A stretch of 64,000 bases of DNA from Castor canadensis (lineage: Eukaryota; Chordata; Mammalia; Rodentia; Castoridae): contig NC_133392.1 in assembly GCF_047511655.1 (NCBI RefSeq), positions 88,839,042-88,903,041 of the forward strand, read 5' to 3'. Shown in pieces: positions 11,941-23,751 of the stretch. Numbering within the stretch: position 1 is the stretch's first letter; every line of letters begins with the position of its first letter. Position numbers and translations under genes: made by a program. The notes beneath the pieces were generated by a model that saw nothing but the letters and a program-made list of their open reading frames with translations, did not search any database and was not told the origin of the DNA.

Positions 11941-12026
11941 GTTTTGTTTTGATACTGGTCTCAAACTCTTCATCTTCCTGCCTCTGCCTCTCGAGTACAC
12001 AGGCATGCACAACCACACCCAGCTGT
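11941..12026 (-). repeat. 7SL-like SINE fragment inside old L1
   Basis: Reversed text CTGGTCTCAAACTCTTCATC and CATGCACAACCACACCCAGC. Confidence 0.7.
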
Positions 12027-13537
12027 CACTGTGTTTTTAATTTGCGATTCTCCAACTACAGCAATCAAACATCTTGTCATATGTTTACTTGCCATCTGGA
12101 TACTTCTTTTGGTGAGGTGTACAGATATTTTGCCCATTTTCTGATGGGGCTGTCTTCTTATTGTTGAGTTTTAAATGTTCTTTATTCTCTATTTTTAATA
12201 CCAACCTTTACAGGCATGTATTTTACAAAGATTTCCTCCTAGTCTGCAGCTTGCCTTTTCATTCTCTTAACAGTATCTTTCACAAAGCCATTTTCCATTT
12301 TAACAAAGTCCAGCTAATCAATTTTTCTTCTTTCATGGATGGTGTTTTGTCTAACATGTAACACCAAACCAAAGGTCATCAGATTTTTCTCTATGTTCTC
12401 TTTACAGTTTTATGTTTAACATTAAGGTCAAAGGTATAGTATGGTCATCTCTAAATTCACTCCCCCCACCCCACATCATGAGGGTATCCTGTACTTTTAG
12501 CACATTTGTTTAAAAATCATCCTTTTCCCATTTAATTGCTTTTGCTCCTTTGTCAGAGATAAGTTGGCTGTATTTGTCTACTTGCAGGCTATTTTGTTTC
12601 ACTGATCTATTCATCTATTCTTTCACCAATACCACACTGCCTTGGTTACTATAATATCATTGTAAACTATGAGGCTATGAACTTCAAGTCCAGTAGCGTC
12701 AGTTGTCCAACTTTGTTCTGGGTCTGTGATCTCTCCAAATAAACTTTAGAATCAGTCTGTCAACATCCATTAAACAGCTTGCTAGGGTTTTGATTGGGAC
12801 TACACTCAACCTATAGATCATGCTAAGAACTTGATTTCTTAACAATATCACGTCTCCCTAAACATAAACATGGAACATCTGCTTATTTAGTTCATCTTTG
12901 ATTTTTTTCCCATCAGATTTTTGTCATTTTCCTTATGTAACTCTTAAAATATTTTGCCAGCTCTATACCTGAGGATCTCAATTTTTAGTAATAATATAAA
13001 TAGTGCTATGCTTTTCATGTCCCAATTGTTCACTACCATTATCTACACAGCATAATACTTTCGTATATTCACCTTGTATCCCACAGCTTTGCAATAATTG
13101 CTTATTAGTTCCAGAAGAGTTTCTGTTGATTCATTTGTTAGGATTTTCTAAACATACCATTATGTCATCTGTGAATGAAATTTTCTTTCTTTCTTCACAA
13201 TTTGTATGCCTTGTGTCTCCCTTTTCTGCTTACTACATGAACCAGGACTTCCAGGATAATGAAGAGTAGTAATGAGAGGGACTGTACCTTCCTTTTTCCT
13301 GATTGTGACAGGAAAACATTTAGTGTCTCACCACCAAGTATGATGTTAGCTGTAGATTTTTTTTGTAGTAGTTTTTAATTAAGTTTAAAAAGGTTGTCTT
13401 ATTCCTAGTTTGCTTAGATTTTTTTTTTATCATGAATGATATTAGGGTTTTTCTTTCAAATGCTTTTTCAACATCTATTGATGTGGTCATATAATTTTCC
13501 TTATTTAACCTGTTGGTGTACTTACATAACTGATCTT

Positions 13538-13875
13538 TTTCTTTTTTTTCCTGACAGTACTGAGGTTTGACATCAGAGCTTAGTACTTGCTAGGCAGGTA
13601 CTCTATACCACTTGAGCCATGCCCCCAGAACCCCTTCCACTTTTCTTTGGCTTTCAGTTAATTTCCAGGTAGGGTCTCACACTTTTTGCCCAAGATGACC
13701 TCCAACACAATCTTCCTACTTCTGCCTCCCACATAGCTAGATGACAGACATACACCACTTTACCCAGATTGTTTGTTGAAATGAGGTCACATTAACTTTA
13801 TGTCAAGGCTAGCATTGAACTACAATCTCTGTGTCTCAAGAAGCTGGGATTATAGGCATGAGCTCTCACACTGGT
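13538..13875 (-). repeat. Composite SINE, reversed, inside old L1
   Basis: Reversed ID (ACCACTTGAGCCATGCCCC) plus two 7SL-like monomers ending GCTGGGATTATAGGCATG. Confidence 0.82.
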
Positions 13876-14242
13876 TGATTTTTGAATGTTGAACCAGTCT
13901 TTTATACCTGGAATAAATCCTAATTGGTATATAATTCTTTTTAATGTTTAGTTCAACTGCTAAATATTTTACTGAGGATTTGTACATCTACATTAATAAG
14001 AAATGTTAGTCTGTAGTATTTCTTTCTTGTAATATCTGGTTTGTAATGGTGGCCTCAAAAGTCTTAAAGCGTTCTGATTCTGTTTTCTCAGAGAGATCAT
14101 AGAAAACTGTATAATTTCTTCCTTAAATGTATGGTAGAATCAGAGAAATCTTAAAAGATAAAACATTTAGATTTGAAGGTAAAAATGTAATATATAAAAT
14201 GTTACTTTGCAAAACAATAGAAATTACTTTGAGCTTTTAAAT

Positions 14243-14577
14243 TTTGATGATACTGGGGTTTGAACTCAGGGCTTCATACTAGCTGGGAGGTGGCTTTACC
14301 ACTTAAGCCACACCCCATACCTTTCTTGCTTTAGTTATTTGTCAGGCAGGGTCTTGCATTTTTGCATGGGGACAGCCTCATTCTACCTACACCTCTCATG
14401 TAGCTACGATTTTTAGACATGTACCATCATGCCTGCCTTATTTGTTGAGATGGGGGAGGTGTCTCACCAACCTTTTTTTTCTTTTTTGGTCCAGGCTGGC
14501 CTCAATTGAACCATGATCTTCCTGATTTCCACTTCCCAAATAGCTGGGATTACAGGCATGTACCACTGTACCCAGCA
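14243..14577 (-). repeat. Composite SINE, reversed
   Basis: Reversed ID (TTTACCACTTAAGCCACACC), then two 7SL-like monomers; the second ends TAGCTGGGATTACAGGCATG. Confidence 0.85.
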
Positions 14578-15045
14578 GTTGTCTGTTTTTGAACCCACAT
14601 GGTAAGCCCACCTTATTTGTGGATTTACTACACGAAGTTCTGACTAAGCATGTTCAAAAAAAAAAAAGATCAAAAGGAATTTCAGAAACAAAATTTTAAT
14701 TCCTGTGCATATATTACACAGCTCAGGTGACACAAAGAAACTCTCAGTCAGCCCTACGCTGTCATCAGTTTTATTTAAATAATTATGTGATCTGCCCTAA
14801 TTTTATGAAAATTGCCTCCCAAAAAGCAGCGTAACTGTTAATGTGCTTAATTTAAGTGATAAAGTGAAAAATTCTAAGATTTTTCAAAAGGCAACATGCT
14901 TTTAGTGGAAGTTTGGCACCATTATGGAAAAATGAATCCACATCTCAGTACAGTTGAACTCTATGCATCCTGAACATCTGTGTTTTTACTCCATGGCAGT
15001 TTTCTTAGAACCACATACCTGTGGAAACCAAGGGTGCACTGTATC
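14578..15045 (-). mobile_element. Tigger-like DNA transposon fossil
   Basis: The right end 'TGTGGAAACCAAGGGTGCAC' and left end 'GTCTGTTTTTGAACCCACAT' resemble reversed Tigger/MER2-type termini. The middle is not recognised. Confidence 0.45.
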
Positions 15046-15427
15046 TCTTCCAGGCAATAGTTCTAATACTTTAAAAATACAACAGTAACTAATAGTTCTA
15101 ATATTTTAAAAATACTTTGAAGACCACACAGATATAGTCTTTTCAACAAATGTATGAGTTATTAACCTCCTTATTAATTCCTGATTACAGAGCTTTAAAT
15201 AGTAAGCGCAAATGAAGTAAGCAAATTGTTTTTATTCACTCTACAATAGAAAATTCAGTCTTTCAACTCAAGTATGTTTAACTCTAACACTAATTCTATT
15301 TCTTTTAGATTTTATCATTATTAAAATAAGCAAAAATTAAGGAAGTAAAACAAATGAAAGATCAGGCACCTTGGCAATCCGAAGAGATGGGATGTAACAT
15401 GTTGTAATAGTATTCACTCTATACATC

Positions 15428-15605
15428 TTGAGAAACGTAACATACTGGTTAAGACTACCACGGTTTGAATTCTGATTCCATCACTTACTAAGGTGTGCGA
15501 TTGCCATTTATCCTATAGGAATATGTTTCTTCTGTGAAATGAGATGATTAATATTATCCTTATTAGGTTTTATAGATTAAAATGTCAAATTAACATAATT
15601 CATGT
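15428..15605 (+). repeat. MIR SINE fossil
   Basis: 'TACTGGTTAAGACTACCACGG' through 'CCATCACTTACTAAGGTGTG' to 'TTCTGTGAAATGAGATGATT' follows the MIR consensus in order. Confidence 0.7.
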
Positions 15606-15662
15606 TAAAAAATGTAAATAGAAAACAGACATTTTTTTTCTTTAATAATGTGCCACTGCTGC

Positions 15663-15755
15663 TTTTTTTTTTTTTTTTAAATGGTGCTAGGGATTAAACC
15701 CAGGGCCTTAATTATGCTAGGCAAGCACACTAACCCTGAACTATACTTCCAGATC
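15663..15755 (-). repeat. ID-type SINE, reversed
   Basis: T-run, GTGCTAGGGATTAAACCCAG and a tRNA-like remainder. Confidence 0.75.
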
Positions 15756-16011
15756 TGCAACTGCTTTTTAAATAGTTTTTTCAAGAAATATAAGACTCTA
15801 ATAAATGTTTGAAACTTGCTTATTACCTAAAACTTCACTTTACACATACTGACAGTTTGTAGCCCGTAAACTGGCTTGCTAATTTGGTTAATATAACTCT
15901 CTTCATAACACAAGTAACAAAATGTGGCAGATCTTTTCATAGCATTACCATCTGGAATTTCAAGTGACAAAACTGTGAATTATTTCAACATAAAATACAA
16001 TGTATTCTTTT

Positions 16012-16098
16012 TTCTTTCTCTTTTGTGGTACTAAGGATTGAAGCCAGGGCCTTGTCCATGTTAGGGTACTTTACAGTTTGAGTGATGCCCCCAGCCTG
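16012..16098 (-). repeat. ID-type SINE, reversed
   Basis: GTGGTACTAAGGATTGAAGC to GTGATGCCCCCAGCC. Confidence 0.75.
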
Positions 16099-16383
16099 AA
16101 TACAGTGCAATTTTACTGTCCAAAGATTCAATGAGGAAAGAAGTTTGATTTTGCAGTCTCTGAATATATTCTCTAATTCTTTGAATTCAACTAGCAAGGA
16201 TCTGTAGTTAAGTTAGCAAGAAAATATTACTTAAAGTCTAAACAGAGAAAACTACGTAGCAGTATAAACTTCTCCAAAGGCAGAATACTTTATAATGGAA
16301 TACATCAAGCACCATAGAATATAGGGGTATTTTTCCTAGTGGAAAAGTTTTCTTGAGGCTACTCTATAAAAAAGGACAAATCT

Positions 16384-16672
16384 GCTGGGTACCTGTGGCT
16401 CACACCTATAATCCCAAGGCTGAGATTGGGAGGATGGTGGTTCTAGGCCAGGTAAGGCAAAAAAAAGTTTATGAGAGCCCATCTCAAGGGAAAAAAGCTG
16501 GGCATGGTAGTACACAACTATCATGTTAGCAAGGCAGGAAACCTGAAACAGGATTGCCATCCAGAATGGGCAAAAAGACCCTATCTCCAAGATAATTGGA
16601 GCAAACAGATCTGGAGGTGTGGCTCAAGCAGTAGAATGTATGTTTTCTAACCAGTACTGCCCAAGAAAAAAG
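16384..16672 (+). repeat. Composite SINE: two 7SL-like monomers + eroded ID tail
   Basis: GCTGGGTACCTGTGGCTCACA, second monomer GCTGGGCATGGTAGTACACA, then GGAGGTGTGGCTCAAGCAG. Confidence 0.82.
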
Positions 16673-17391
16673 CCAATCCATCTGGTCTGACTTACAATTT
16701 CTCACCATTACAATGGTGCAAAAGTGATAAATACTCAGAAGCCACATCTCAAATTTTGAATTTTGATCTACTCCCAGGCTTGCAAACTGATTCCAGATTA
16801 TGGGCAGCAGTAGTGGAGACACAGCAATCACAAGGGTAAACAAGCAACATTCTGCAGTGTGCTATGCTCCTAAACTATGATATCCAGCAGGTTTAGATTA
16901 AATGCATTTTACACTTACAATATTTTCAACTTAAACACTTTTTCAGGAAACAGCTTCATCATAAATTGAAGAGCATAGGTACATACATGCATGTAGATTT
17001 TTCTAAAGAAATCAAGGTAGTAACAAAAAAAAAGTCACACAAGTGATCAGAGTGAGTGAGCATCACAGGGAGAGAATCTGAAGGTACAAAATGTATCTCT
17101 TATCATCAGTTCCTTCTGGGCAGGTTCACATTGCTCAAAACCAGACTGTTATGCAGGCCTTGCTGACAGTTTTCTATAGCCAAGGTGATTAACTGCAAAC
17201 ACTTGTTTTGAACTATCTGGCTAAAAGTATCAAGGCCATGGTATGTCTTTAAGAATTTTAAGGACCTGACTGATTCACCGATGCAGACAGAGAATTGTTC
17301 CTTCAGAAAAATCATGGCCTTACCTACAGGTTCTCTATTGGCCTAGTTGTCTCTGAATGTTAGACTTTCTTGGACATGAAGGGAAATATTG

Positions 17392-17463
17392 AGCTGGTTC
17401 AAGTGGTATGTGGACTGCCTAGCAAGGCCCTGAGTCCAAACCCAGTACCACAAGAAAAAAGGA
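17392..17463 (+). repeat. ID-type SINE, internally deleted
   Basis: GAGCTGGTTCAAGTGGTATG to CCCAGTACCACAAG. Confidence 0.75.
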
Positions 17464-17469
17464 AATCTT

Positions 17470-17550
17470 GAGGCAGAGGGTGTAGCTCAGCTCAGCAGTA
17501 CTTTCATAGTATTCATGAGGACCTGGGTTTTATCCTTAGCACTGCAAAAA
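17470..17550 (+). repeat. ID-type SINE (older form)
   Basis: GGCAGAGGGTGTAGCTCAGC to TTATCCTTAGCACTGC, in tandem with the preceding ID copy. Confidence 0.75.
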
Positions 17551-18364
17551 TTTAAAAACAAAAAATCTGAATACAGTTCTTAAAAGAAAACATATGAAGA
17601 GCCAACAAATACATGAAAAAATTTTTTTTCAATCTCTAATCATTAGACAAATGCAAATTAAAACCCCATCAATATCCTTCATATCTGTTTTATCACCTAA
17701 TCTAAGCCAATGCAGGAAGCATCACACAACAGTTAACTGCCATGCCTCTTTAGTCTCCTACTTCCCTGCCTGCTTATTTTAGTTTTTCATGACACTACTA
17801 TTTTTAAAGAGTCCAAAATAGTTGTTTTACATTAGCTTTTCTATTTGAATTTGTCTCATTTTTTTCTTTATGAAGTTCTGGAATAAAAATCAGGAGGATA
17901 CTGCAGAGGAGAAATGTGTTCTTCTCAACACATCACACTAAGAAACATACATATGCCAGTTTTCCCCATGTTATTGTTAAGCTTGATCATTTAGCTCAAC
18001 TGGTTATACTGCTCCAAATTCTGTCCCAAACTTTCATCTAAGGCTTTCATATCCCAATCAAATATTTCTACAATATTTAAATCTATTTATGGATTTTCTA
18101 TACCTACAATTCTTTCTGTATTTATTAGTTGGGTTAAGGAAAGAGCAAATGGTCATTTTCCAACAAACAATGGTCCTAATAGACCTGTGGTCTGTAGCCA
18201 TGGAGATGGTTATGTGTAGTGGACTGTAAATCTCTTAAGCAGCAAATGTGACTCATATTACCTTTTCATATGGAATTCTGCTTAAAATTTTATGATTAAA
18301 AAAAGTTCTAATAACGGGGGTTGGGGGACGATACTGTACAAATGTATCTTTCTGCAAAGATGAA

Positions 18365-18481
18365 AAATTGTGGCTAGCCACATGTGGCTACTGTGCCCTT
18401 CAAATGAAACTAGTAGGACCAAGGACCAGAAATTTTAAACAACCACATGGCTAGTAGCTACTACAATGGACAGTAGAAATT
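18365..18481. mobile_element. hAT-type DNA transposon fragment
   Basis: 'GGCTAGCCACATGTGGCTACT' and 'ACATGGCTAGTAGCTACTA' are typical of a MER58-like hAT family, from memory. Confidence 0.4.
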
Positions 18482-18548
18482 TAAAGAATCTCCCCTTCAT
18501 GATATTGACCATCATTTTTAGGATAGTTTTCTACCTAAATATAAATAC

Positions 18549-18992
18549 ATTCATCCCTCATCATTCAAGGGAGGCGAGACTGGTGCTAGGACCTCTCGGC
18601 TGCCAAAATTCATGGATGCTCAAGTCCCTTATATAAAATGGTGTACTGTTTACACAGAACCTAGACACATCCTCCATATGCTTTAAATAATCCCTCCATT
18701 ACTTAAAACACCTCCTACAATGTAAATGCTGTGCAGAAAGTTGCCATACCGTATATTCCATAGGAAACGAGAGGGAATAGCATGCACTTGCATACAGATG
18801 CAACTTTTTTCTCCATTATTTTCTCTCTTTTTTTTGGTTTTGGGAAGGTTGGTTTGTTCTTATTTCTTTTGTTGGTTTGATTTTTTTCACTGTGTGTACT
18901 TTTTAAATTTTTTCCCCACTATGTTCAGTATATGGATACATCGAGTCTGCAAAGGCAGATCGCATAGATATGAAGGGCCGACTGTACATGTA
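18549..18992 (+). mobile_element. MER2/Tigger-like DNA transposon fossil
   Basis: 'ATGGATGCTCAAGTCCCTTA', 'TATAAAATGGTGTACTGTTT' and the end 'AAGGGCCGACTGTACATG' match the MER2/Tigger2 type in order. A T-rich stretch at 18807-18915 looks like added or decayed sequence. Non-autonomous. Confidence 0.75.
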
Positions 18993-19031
18993 ACACAATC
19001 AATCAACTTTTAAAAATATTATGCCAAGAAA

Positions 19032-19386
19032 TACAGGTTGGGCATTCCTAATCTAAAAATTCCAAAATCTGGGGCTGTGGTGTGATTCAAGAGGTGAAGT
19101 GCCTGCCTAGCAAGGGTGAGGCCCTGAGTTCAAACCCCACTTAAGATATTCGAAATCGTCCAAAATGTGAAACTTTTTCATTGCTGACATGACCAGTCAA
19201 AACACAGGTACACTAAAAAGTTATAAAGTTACTTGTACTATGTGTATAGGAGCATGAGAAACATAAGTGAATTTTGTGTTTAGACAGGTCCCATCCATAA
19301 GATATCATGTATATGCAAAACTCAAAAATCTGAAAACCAAGCATTTCTGGCTCCAAGCATTTTGGATAAGGGATCCTCACCTGTAG
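19032..19386. mobile_element. TIR DNA transposon (CAGGTTGAG-type), split by an ID SINE
   Basis: The ends form an imperfect terminal inverted repeat: ACAGGTTGGGCATTCCTAATC at left and GGATAAGGGATCCTCACCTGT at right. The body has the 'CCAAAATCTGAA'-type repeats of this non-autonomous family. An ID SINE interrupts it at 19071-19141. Confidence 0.7.
19071..19141 (+). repeat. ID-type SINE inside a TIR transposon
   Basis: GGGGCTGTGGTGTGATTCAAG to GTTCAAACCCCAC; splits the element at 19032-19386. Confidence 0.8.
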
Positions 19387-19810
19387 TACCTATCATTTTA
19401 TTACATCCAGGCCACATTTTATATCAGGTACCTCACATACATTCTCATTTAAGCCTAGCTATGAACCTGTAATCAAGCCTTTTTGAGAAATACTTCATAG
19501 AGAAATTAACATGTGATTATACCCTAGCACTCTTGAACACACACTAGGGTCATATAAATTGTTAATATAATCTGTGCTTTGTTAAAAATTTTAATACCAA
19601 AGGCAAAGTACCAGTTGAAGGGAACTAACAGTTAACGAAAACCTCCAATTGCTAGACAGTTTATTTAAATGTAGTAACACTTTTACCATTCCAATTAAAA
19701 ATAAATGGCTCAGGGGAAACTTTCATTTCTAATGTCATCAGAGCGTTCAAGAATAAGAACCACACTGTGCCTGGAGCAAGTCAATGTTTCAAGTGAAAAA
19801 ATTAACCACA

Positions 19811-19998
19811 GGCTGGGTATCGTGGCACAAGTCTATAATCCCAAATACTGGAGAGGCAGAGGTAGGAGGATCTGAGTTGCTAGGCCCACCCAGGCAAAAA
19901 CCAAACTAAAGCAAAAGGGCTGCGGTGTGGCTCAAGTGGTAGAGCCTTTGCCTAGAAAGATGAGGCCAAGAGTTCAATCCCAGTATGACCGAAAATAA
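19811..19998 (+). repeat. SINE, 7SL-like + ID
   Basis: GGCTGGGTATCGTGGCACAAG start, then GCTGCGGTGTGGCTCAAGTG. Confidence 0.85.
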
Positions 19999-20706
19999 AT
20001 TAATTAAATCACAATTATAGTCAACAGGCAAAATAGTGGTTTGACTTAAATGAAGACATTTTGAAATTTTCATTACTGATAATATAAAAACAAAAACCAT
20101 ACTTTACACAGCAAACAGTCTCCTTAAAAAAACTGGTATTTTCTTTATAGCATTCTAACACTAATGGATATAGTGAGATACCCCCTTCCCCAAAGATCTT
20201 TAATGAAGCATCAAAGGCTTCATAAGCCTTCTGAGATCCATAAAATCAGATCTTCACTCCCTGACAGAGTGAACTTGCAAGAATTTAAACGTTTTAAATT
20301 TGAAACTTCAGTTTAAAAAATAGGTCAGTATCAATGTCATGAAATACTCACAATCATACACTTTCTGTCTGACCTTCACATGTACTGATGGATTCCTCTT
20401 CTCCTTGGGATGTCCTTTTATGCCGATCCCATTTTCTCCAAAGCCTCTGCATACCATTCACCCTCTTTGGAACTCCATGTGTACCCTGTCTACATTCTCT
20501 CTCTTCTCCTTAGCCTACCCTGCCTCCTGCCCTCAGAGGGAATGCATGGGGTTGGAATGAGTATTAAATAAAAATGAAAACACCTGGCATATAATACTGA
20601 CTAGAGGAACACACTGCTTTTCACAGTAATATATTCAGGTAGTACACAGTATCTGGACCTTGACAGGCATATTGTAAGTACTTGCTGAAATTAATACAAC
20701 ATAGAG

Positions 20707-20935
20707 AGCCAGGTGCTGGTGGCTCATGCCTATAATCCTAGCTACTTGGAGGTCTGAGAGCAGGAAGAGCATGGCTTGAGGCCAGCCTAAGCAAATAGTA
20801 TCTGGATCCCATCTCCAAAAATTAGTAGAGCAAAATGGACTGGAAGTGTGGTTCAGATGGTAAAGTGCCTGCGTTGCAAGCTCAAATCCTGAGTTCAAAA
20901 CCCAGGCCCAAAAAAAAAAAAAAAAAAAAAAAAAA
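20707..20935 (+). repeat. SINE, full-length, with long A-tail
   Basis: GCCAGGTGCTGGTGGCTCAT start; ID part GTGTGGTTCAGATGGTAAAG; pure A-run of about 27 at 20909-20935 suggests a fairly young insertion. Confidence 0.88.
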
Positions 20936-22230
20936 CCTAGGAAATATGGGCCAAAAAGAGGGGCAGGAGACTGGAATAGGACAAATCGTTTTGGCATAAA
21001 GGACCTTGAATATACAAAAAGAAATTTCAGTTTCACCAAAACTAAGCAAATTAACTTTCGTGTTACTCTAGTTATAAAGGTATGTGATATGTAAACAAAA
21101 TCTTTCTAGAATTAAAAACAAAGCGGACAGAGGTTACACTCTTAACATCTTAAGAATTTTTAAAACTACTTCATTTACACTGAGCAAAAACAATAACCTA
21201 GCAAGTCCACTATAATAAGACGCATACTGGGAAGACAATTATCCATTGGTCTCTCATACTTCTGTGTTGCTGCGAGCAGAGACACTGGATGAATGAATGC
21301 TCTTTGTTCCACAGTGTCTTTCCAAGGGTGGTTGTACAGCAACAACCTTGAACGATAAAGACAGTGTCTCTATGGAGAGCAATGCATGCAGTCCATGTAC
21401 TTGTGCCATCGAGCCCATTTCCTGTCATCCTACGCTTGCTGAGCTCAGAAAACAGCTGTGGGAATGCTGATATTGTTGTCTTCTTACCAGCATCCATGAA
21501 CATGTGGCAATTTAATTTATTACCTTGCAAAAATGATCTCAGACCCTTTACAATTCCTGACAAGGAGAATCTGTATACATGTATAAAAATAAGGAGAAAA
21601 ATTAGAGGTTTCCTAAGTCCATTTTACTAATAGTCTTCAGAACATACACAGCGGTCAGATCGAATGTTCTGACAGTAACACTGGGAAGGGAATCTTTATG
21701 GTAAGTATCTGCAACACATTTTCTAGACACAAGACAATTCTGCATGGTTTTCTAGCCCCTGTGCTTACTGATTAATGACGCTCTTGATATTATGGCCTCT
21801 TTAATTAAGGGGTCAATATATATAGTTTGCAAAAGGATCCCAGCAGTTGTTGATATGTAACCATACCTACTTCACCCAGCTTTGGGCAAGGCAGCCTTGT
21901 TACCAATCAAAGATTCATGTACTGTTAAGGGTGGTAGTCTGTATATACTCTTTTATAAACACTGCAAGCAGCACTGTCTGATGAAAGAACTCTAGTCTTA
22001 ACCGTAGGAAATGAGTAACTGCAGTGGTATCTACCCAACTCGGTGTGAACAAGTTTCCTTATGCGAACAAGTAGACTTTACTAATTACTAAGATCACCTC
22101 AAAGCTAAATTCTTTAATACACATGGTATCAGTTACTAAAAAACTGTTGTAGCTCAATACATACAGCTTTGAGCAATTGTCCCAGAGAATTTTATTTTAC
22201 TTTATTTTGGCCCTGGCTTCCAATCCCAGC
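20936..22230. other. Repeat-poor intron block, candidate conserved noncoding element
   Basis: Nearly 1.3 kb without a recognisable repeat, with more CpGs than neighbouring intron (for example near 21280-21460 and 21650). Open frames here are short and lack any known domain. It may be an intronic regulatory element; no conservation test was possible. Confidence 0.3.
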
Positions 22231-22248
22231 ATTGGGGGGGTGGGGGGG
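22231..22248. repeat. G-run
   Basis: TTGGGGGGGTGGGGGGG, two G7-8 blocks, just before a composite SINE. Confidence 0.9.
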
Positions 22249-22301
22249 AAAGAGCTTCCAATATCAAGAAATTATTTTGCTATCCAAAATGGATGCAGTC
22301 A

Positions 22302-22610
22302 ACCAGATATGGTGGCACTCATCTATAATCCCAGCTACTTGGGAGGTGGAGATTAGGAGAATCACAGTTCACAGCCAGCCCAGGCAAAAAAAAGTTAGCA
22401 AGACCCTATCTCAACTAATAAGCCAGGCAGGTGTACATCTGTAGACCCAGCTCTTTAGAAGGAATAGGTAAAAGGATTTAGGCCCTGTGCAAAATATGAG
22501 AGACTATCTGAAAATAACTGAAGCAAAACAGAGATAGGGGTGTGGCTCAAGTGGTAGAATGCCTGCCTAACAAGCACAAGGTCCTGAGTTCAAATCTTAG
22601 TCCCACCAAA
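22302..22610 (+). repeat. Composite SINE: two 7SL-like monomers + ID tail
   Basis: AGATATGGTGGCACTCATC, second monomer from about 22422 (AGCCAGGCAGGTGTACATC), ID tail GTGTGGCTCAAGTGGTAGAA. A short CA repeat follows at 22611-22635. Confidence 0.85.
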
Positions 22611-22639
22611 CACAGACACATACACACACACACACTACT

Positions 22640-23751
22640 ATCACCACCAAAATTAATACAGCCTTATTTTTCAGACCTGCAATTCATGTTCCTGTAATAA
22701 TGAATTTATAGTTGATCTTCAAACATAAATGACACATTAATTAATCATGGTTCTTCCCTTATTCAATGTAATGGTAATGACTTAGCCCATGTAGACAAGT
22801 TTAAGATTGTTGCAAATTTCTTTTTGTATAAAATCCAGGGGTCACTGAGAGTGACCTTACGTAGAGGAAGCCAATAAGGGCAGCATATTTTTAAAGAGAT
22901 ATCAATTTAAATCTAAATTATTAGCTCTTTTAAGTCTTATCAACCTATTTACCTCCCTACACACAGTGTCTTCAGAGGGTATCTGCCACACAAGACAGTT
23001 ATTTGTAAAAATTAAATGACATTTTTTTCATGAAGGACCTAACCTTCATGTCTAACCAAGTTGGACATGTAGTAAGCATTCACTAAATGATAGATAACAT
23101 TACTAGATGACCTGTAACTGAGTGTGATCTTTTCTCTATTTTTTAATGCTATCCACTACTATACCCTAACAATACCCTACATTCTTAGCATTTCACATCA
23201 TGTCTGTTGAATATAATTCATGTACCTCCATTTGCATACTTTTACAATGACATCCTCTCCATGGAATTTTCCCTATCAAATTCTTATCCATTCAGAAAAT
23301 CCTTTAATAAATTTTATTCTCCTTCAAGAGAATTTCAAATACCTGATCCTTTCATATGGTCAGATTCCTGGTGCTTGCTGGTGGTGCTCAAAGGAAAACA
23401 TACTAACTGCTAAGAAAACTGAGGGGCTATCCAGGATAGTAAGTGCTGGCTTTGTAGAAAACAGAATGTAGAAGTTTGAGTATTAGAAATAAACCTAAGG
23501 AATAAATCTTAGTTTGAAGCTAACAAAGCAAGGAAAAGACAGCAATGTCTAGTACACACAGAACTGCCTTTTGACAATTTGAGTTAAAGAATATAAGCAA
23601 AAATACCTGGAAAGTCAACAATAGTATTTTTCATGATTTTATAGATTCAGAAACTTGGGTGGTTACATTAGGAAAGTTTCATTATAGCCTTTATAGCCTT
23701 CAAGCAAATATACTTTCTAGCATTTAAAAAAAAAAAAAAAGTTTCCTAATC
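22640..23751. other. Unassigned intron DNA
   Basis: The segment 23195-23400 has a faint L2 3'-like flavour ('CCATGGAATTTTCCC'). The rest is unrecognised. Confidence 0.3.

Larger units (their letters stand above)
11165..14065 (-). mobile_element. Ancient L1 (3' UTR and ORF2 end) split by two SINEs
   Basis: Reversed old-L1 text runs through the stretch: the 3' UTR zone before 11560, 'TGTATGGACATACAACAATTGC', 'CTGTGGCTTGCC'-like ORF2 text near 12240, 'CCAATACCACACTGCCTTGG' near 12630 and 'TTCAACATCTATTGATGTGG' near 13470, resuming after 13880. SINEs at 11941-12026 and 13538-13875 interrupt it. No usable reading frame remains. Confidence 0.85.

Noticed and set aside
21210-21563. 117-codon minus-strand ORF in the repeat-poor block
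   Set aside because: No domain, no splice or promoter context, and a competing frame of similar length on the other strand.
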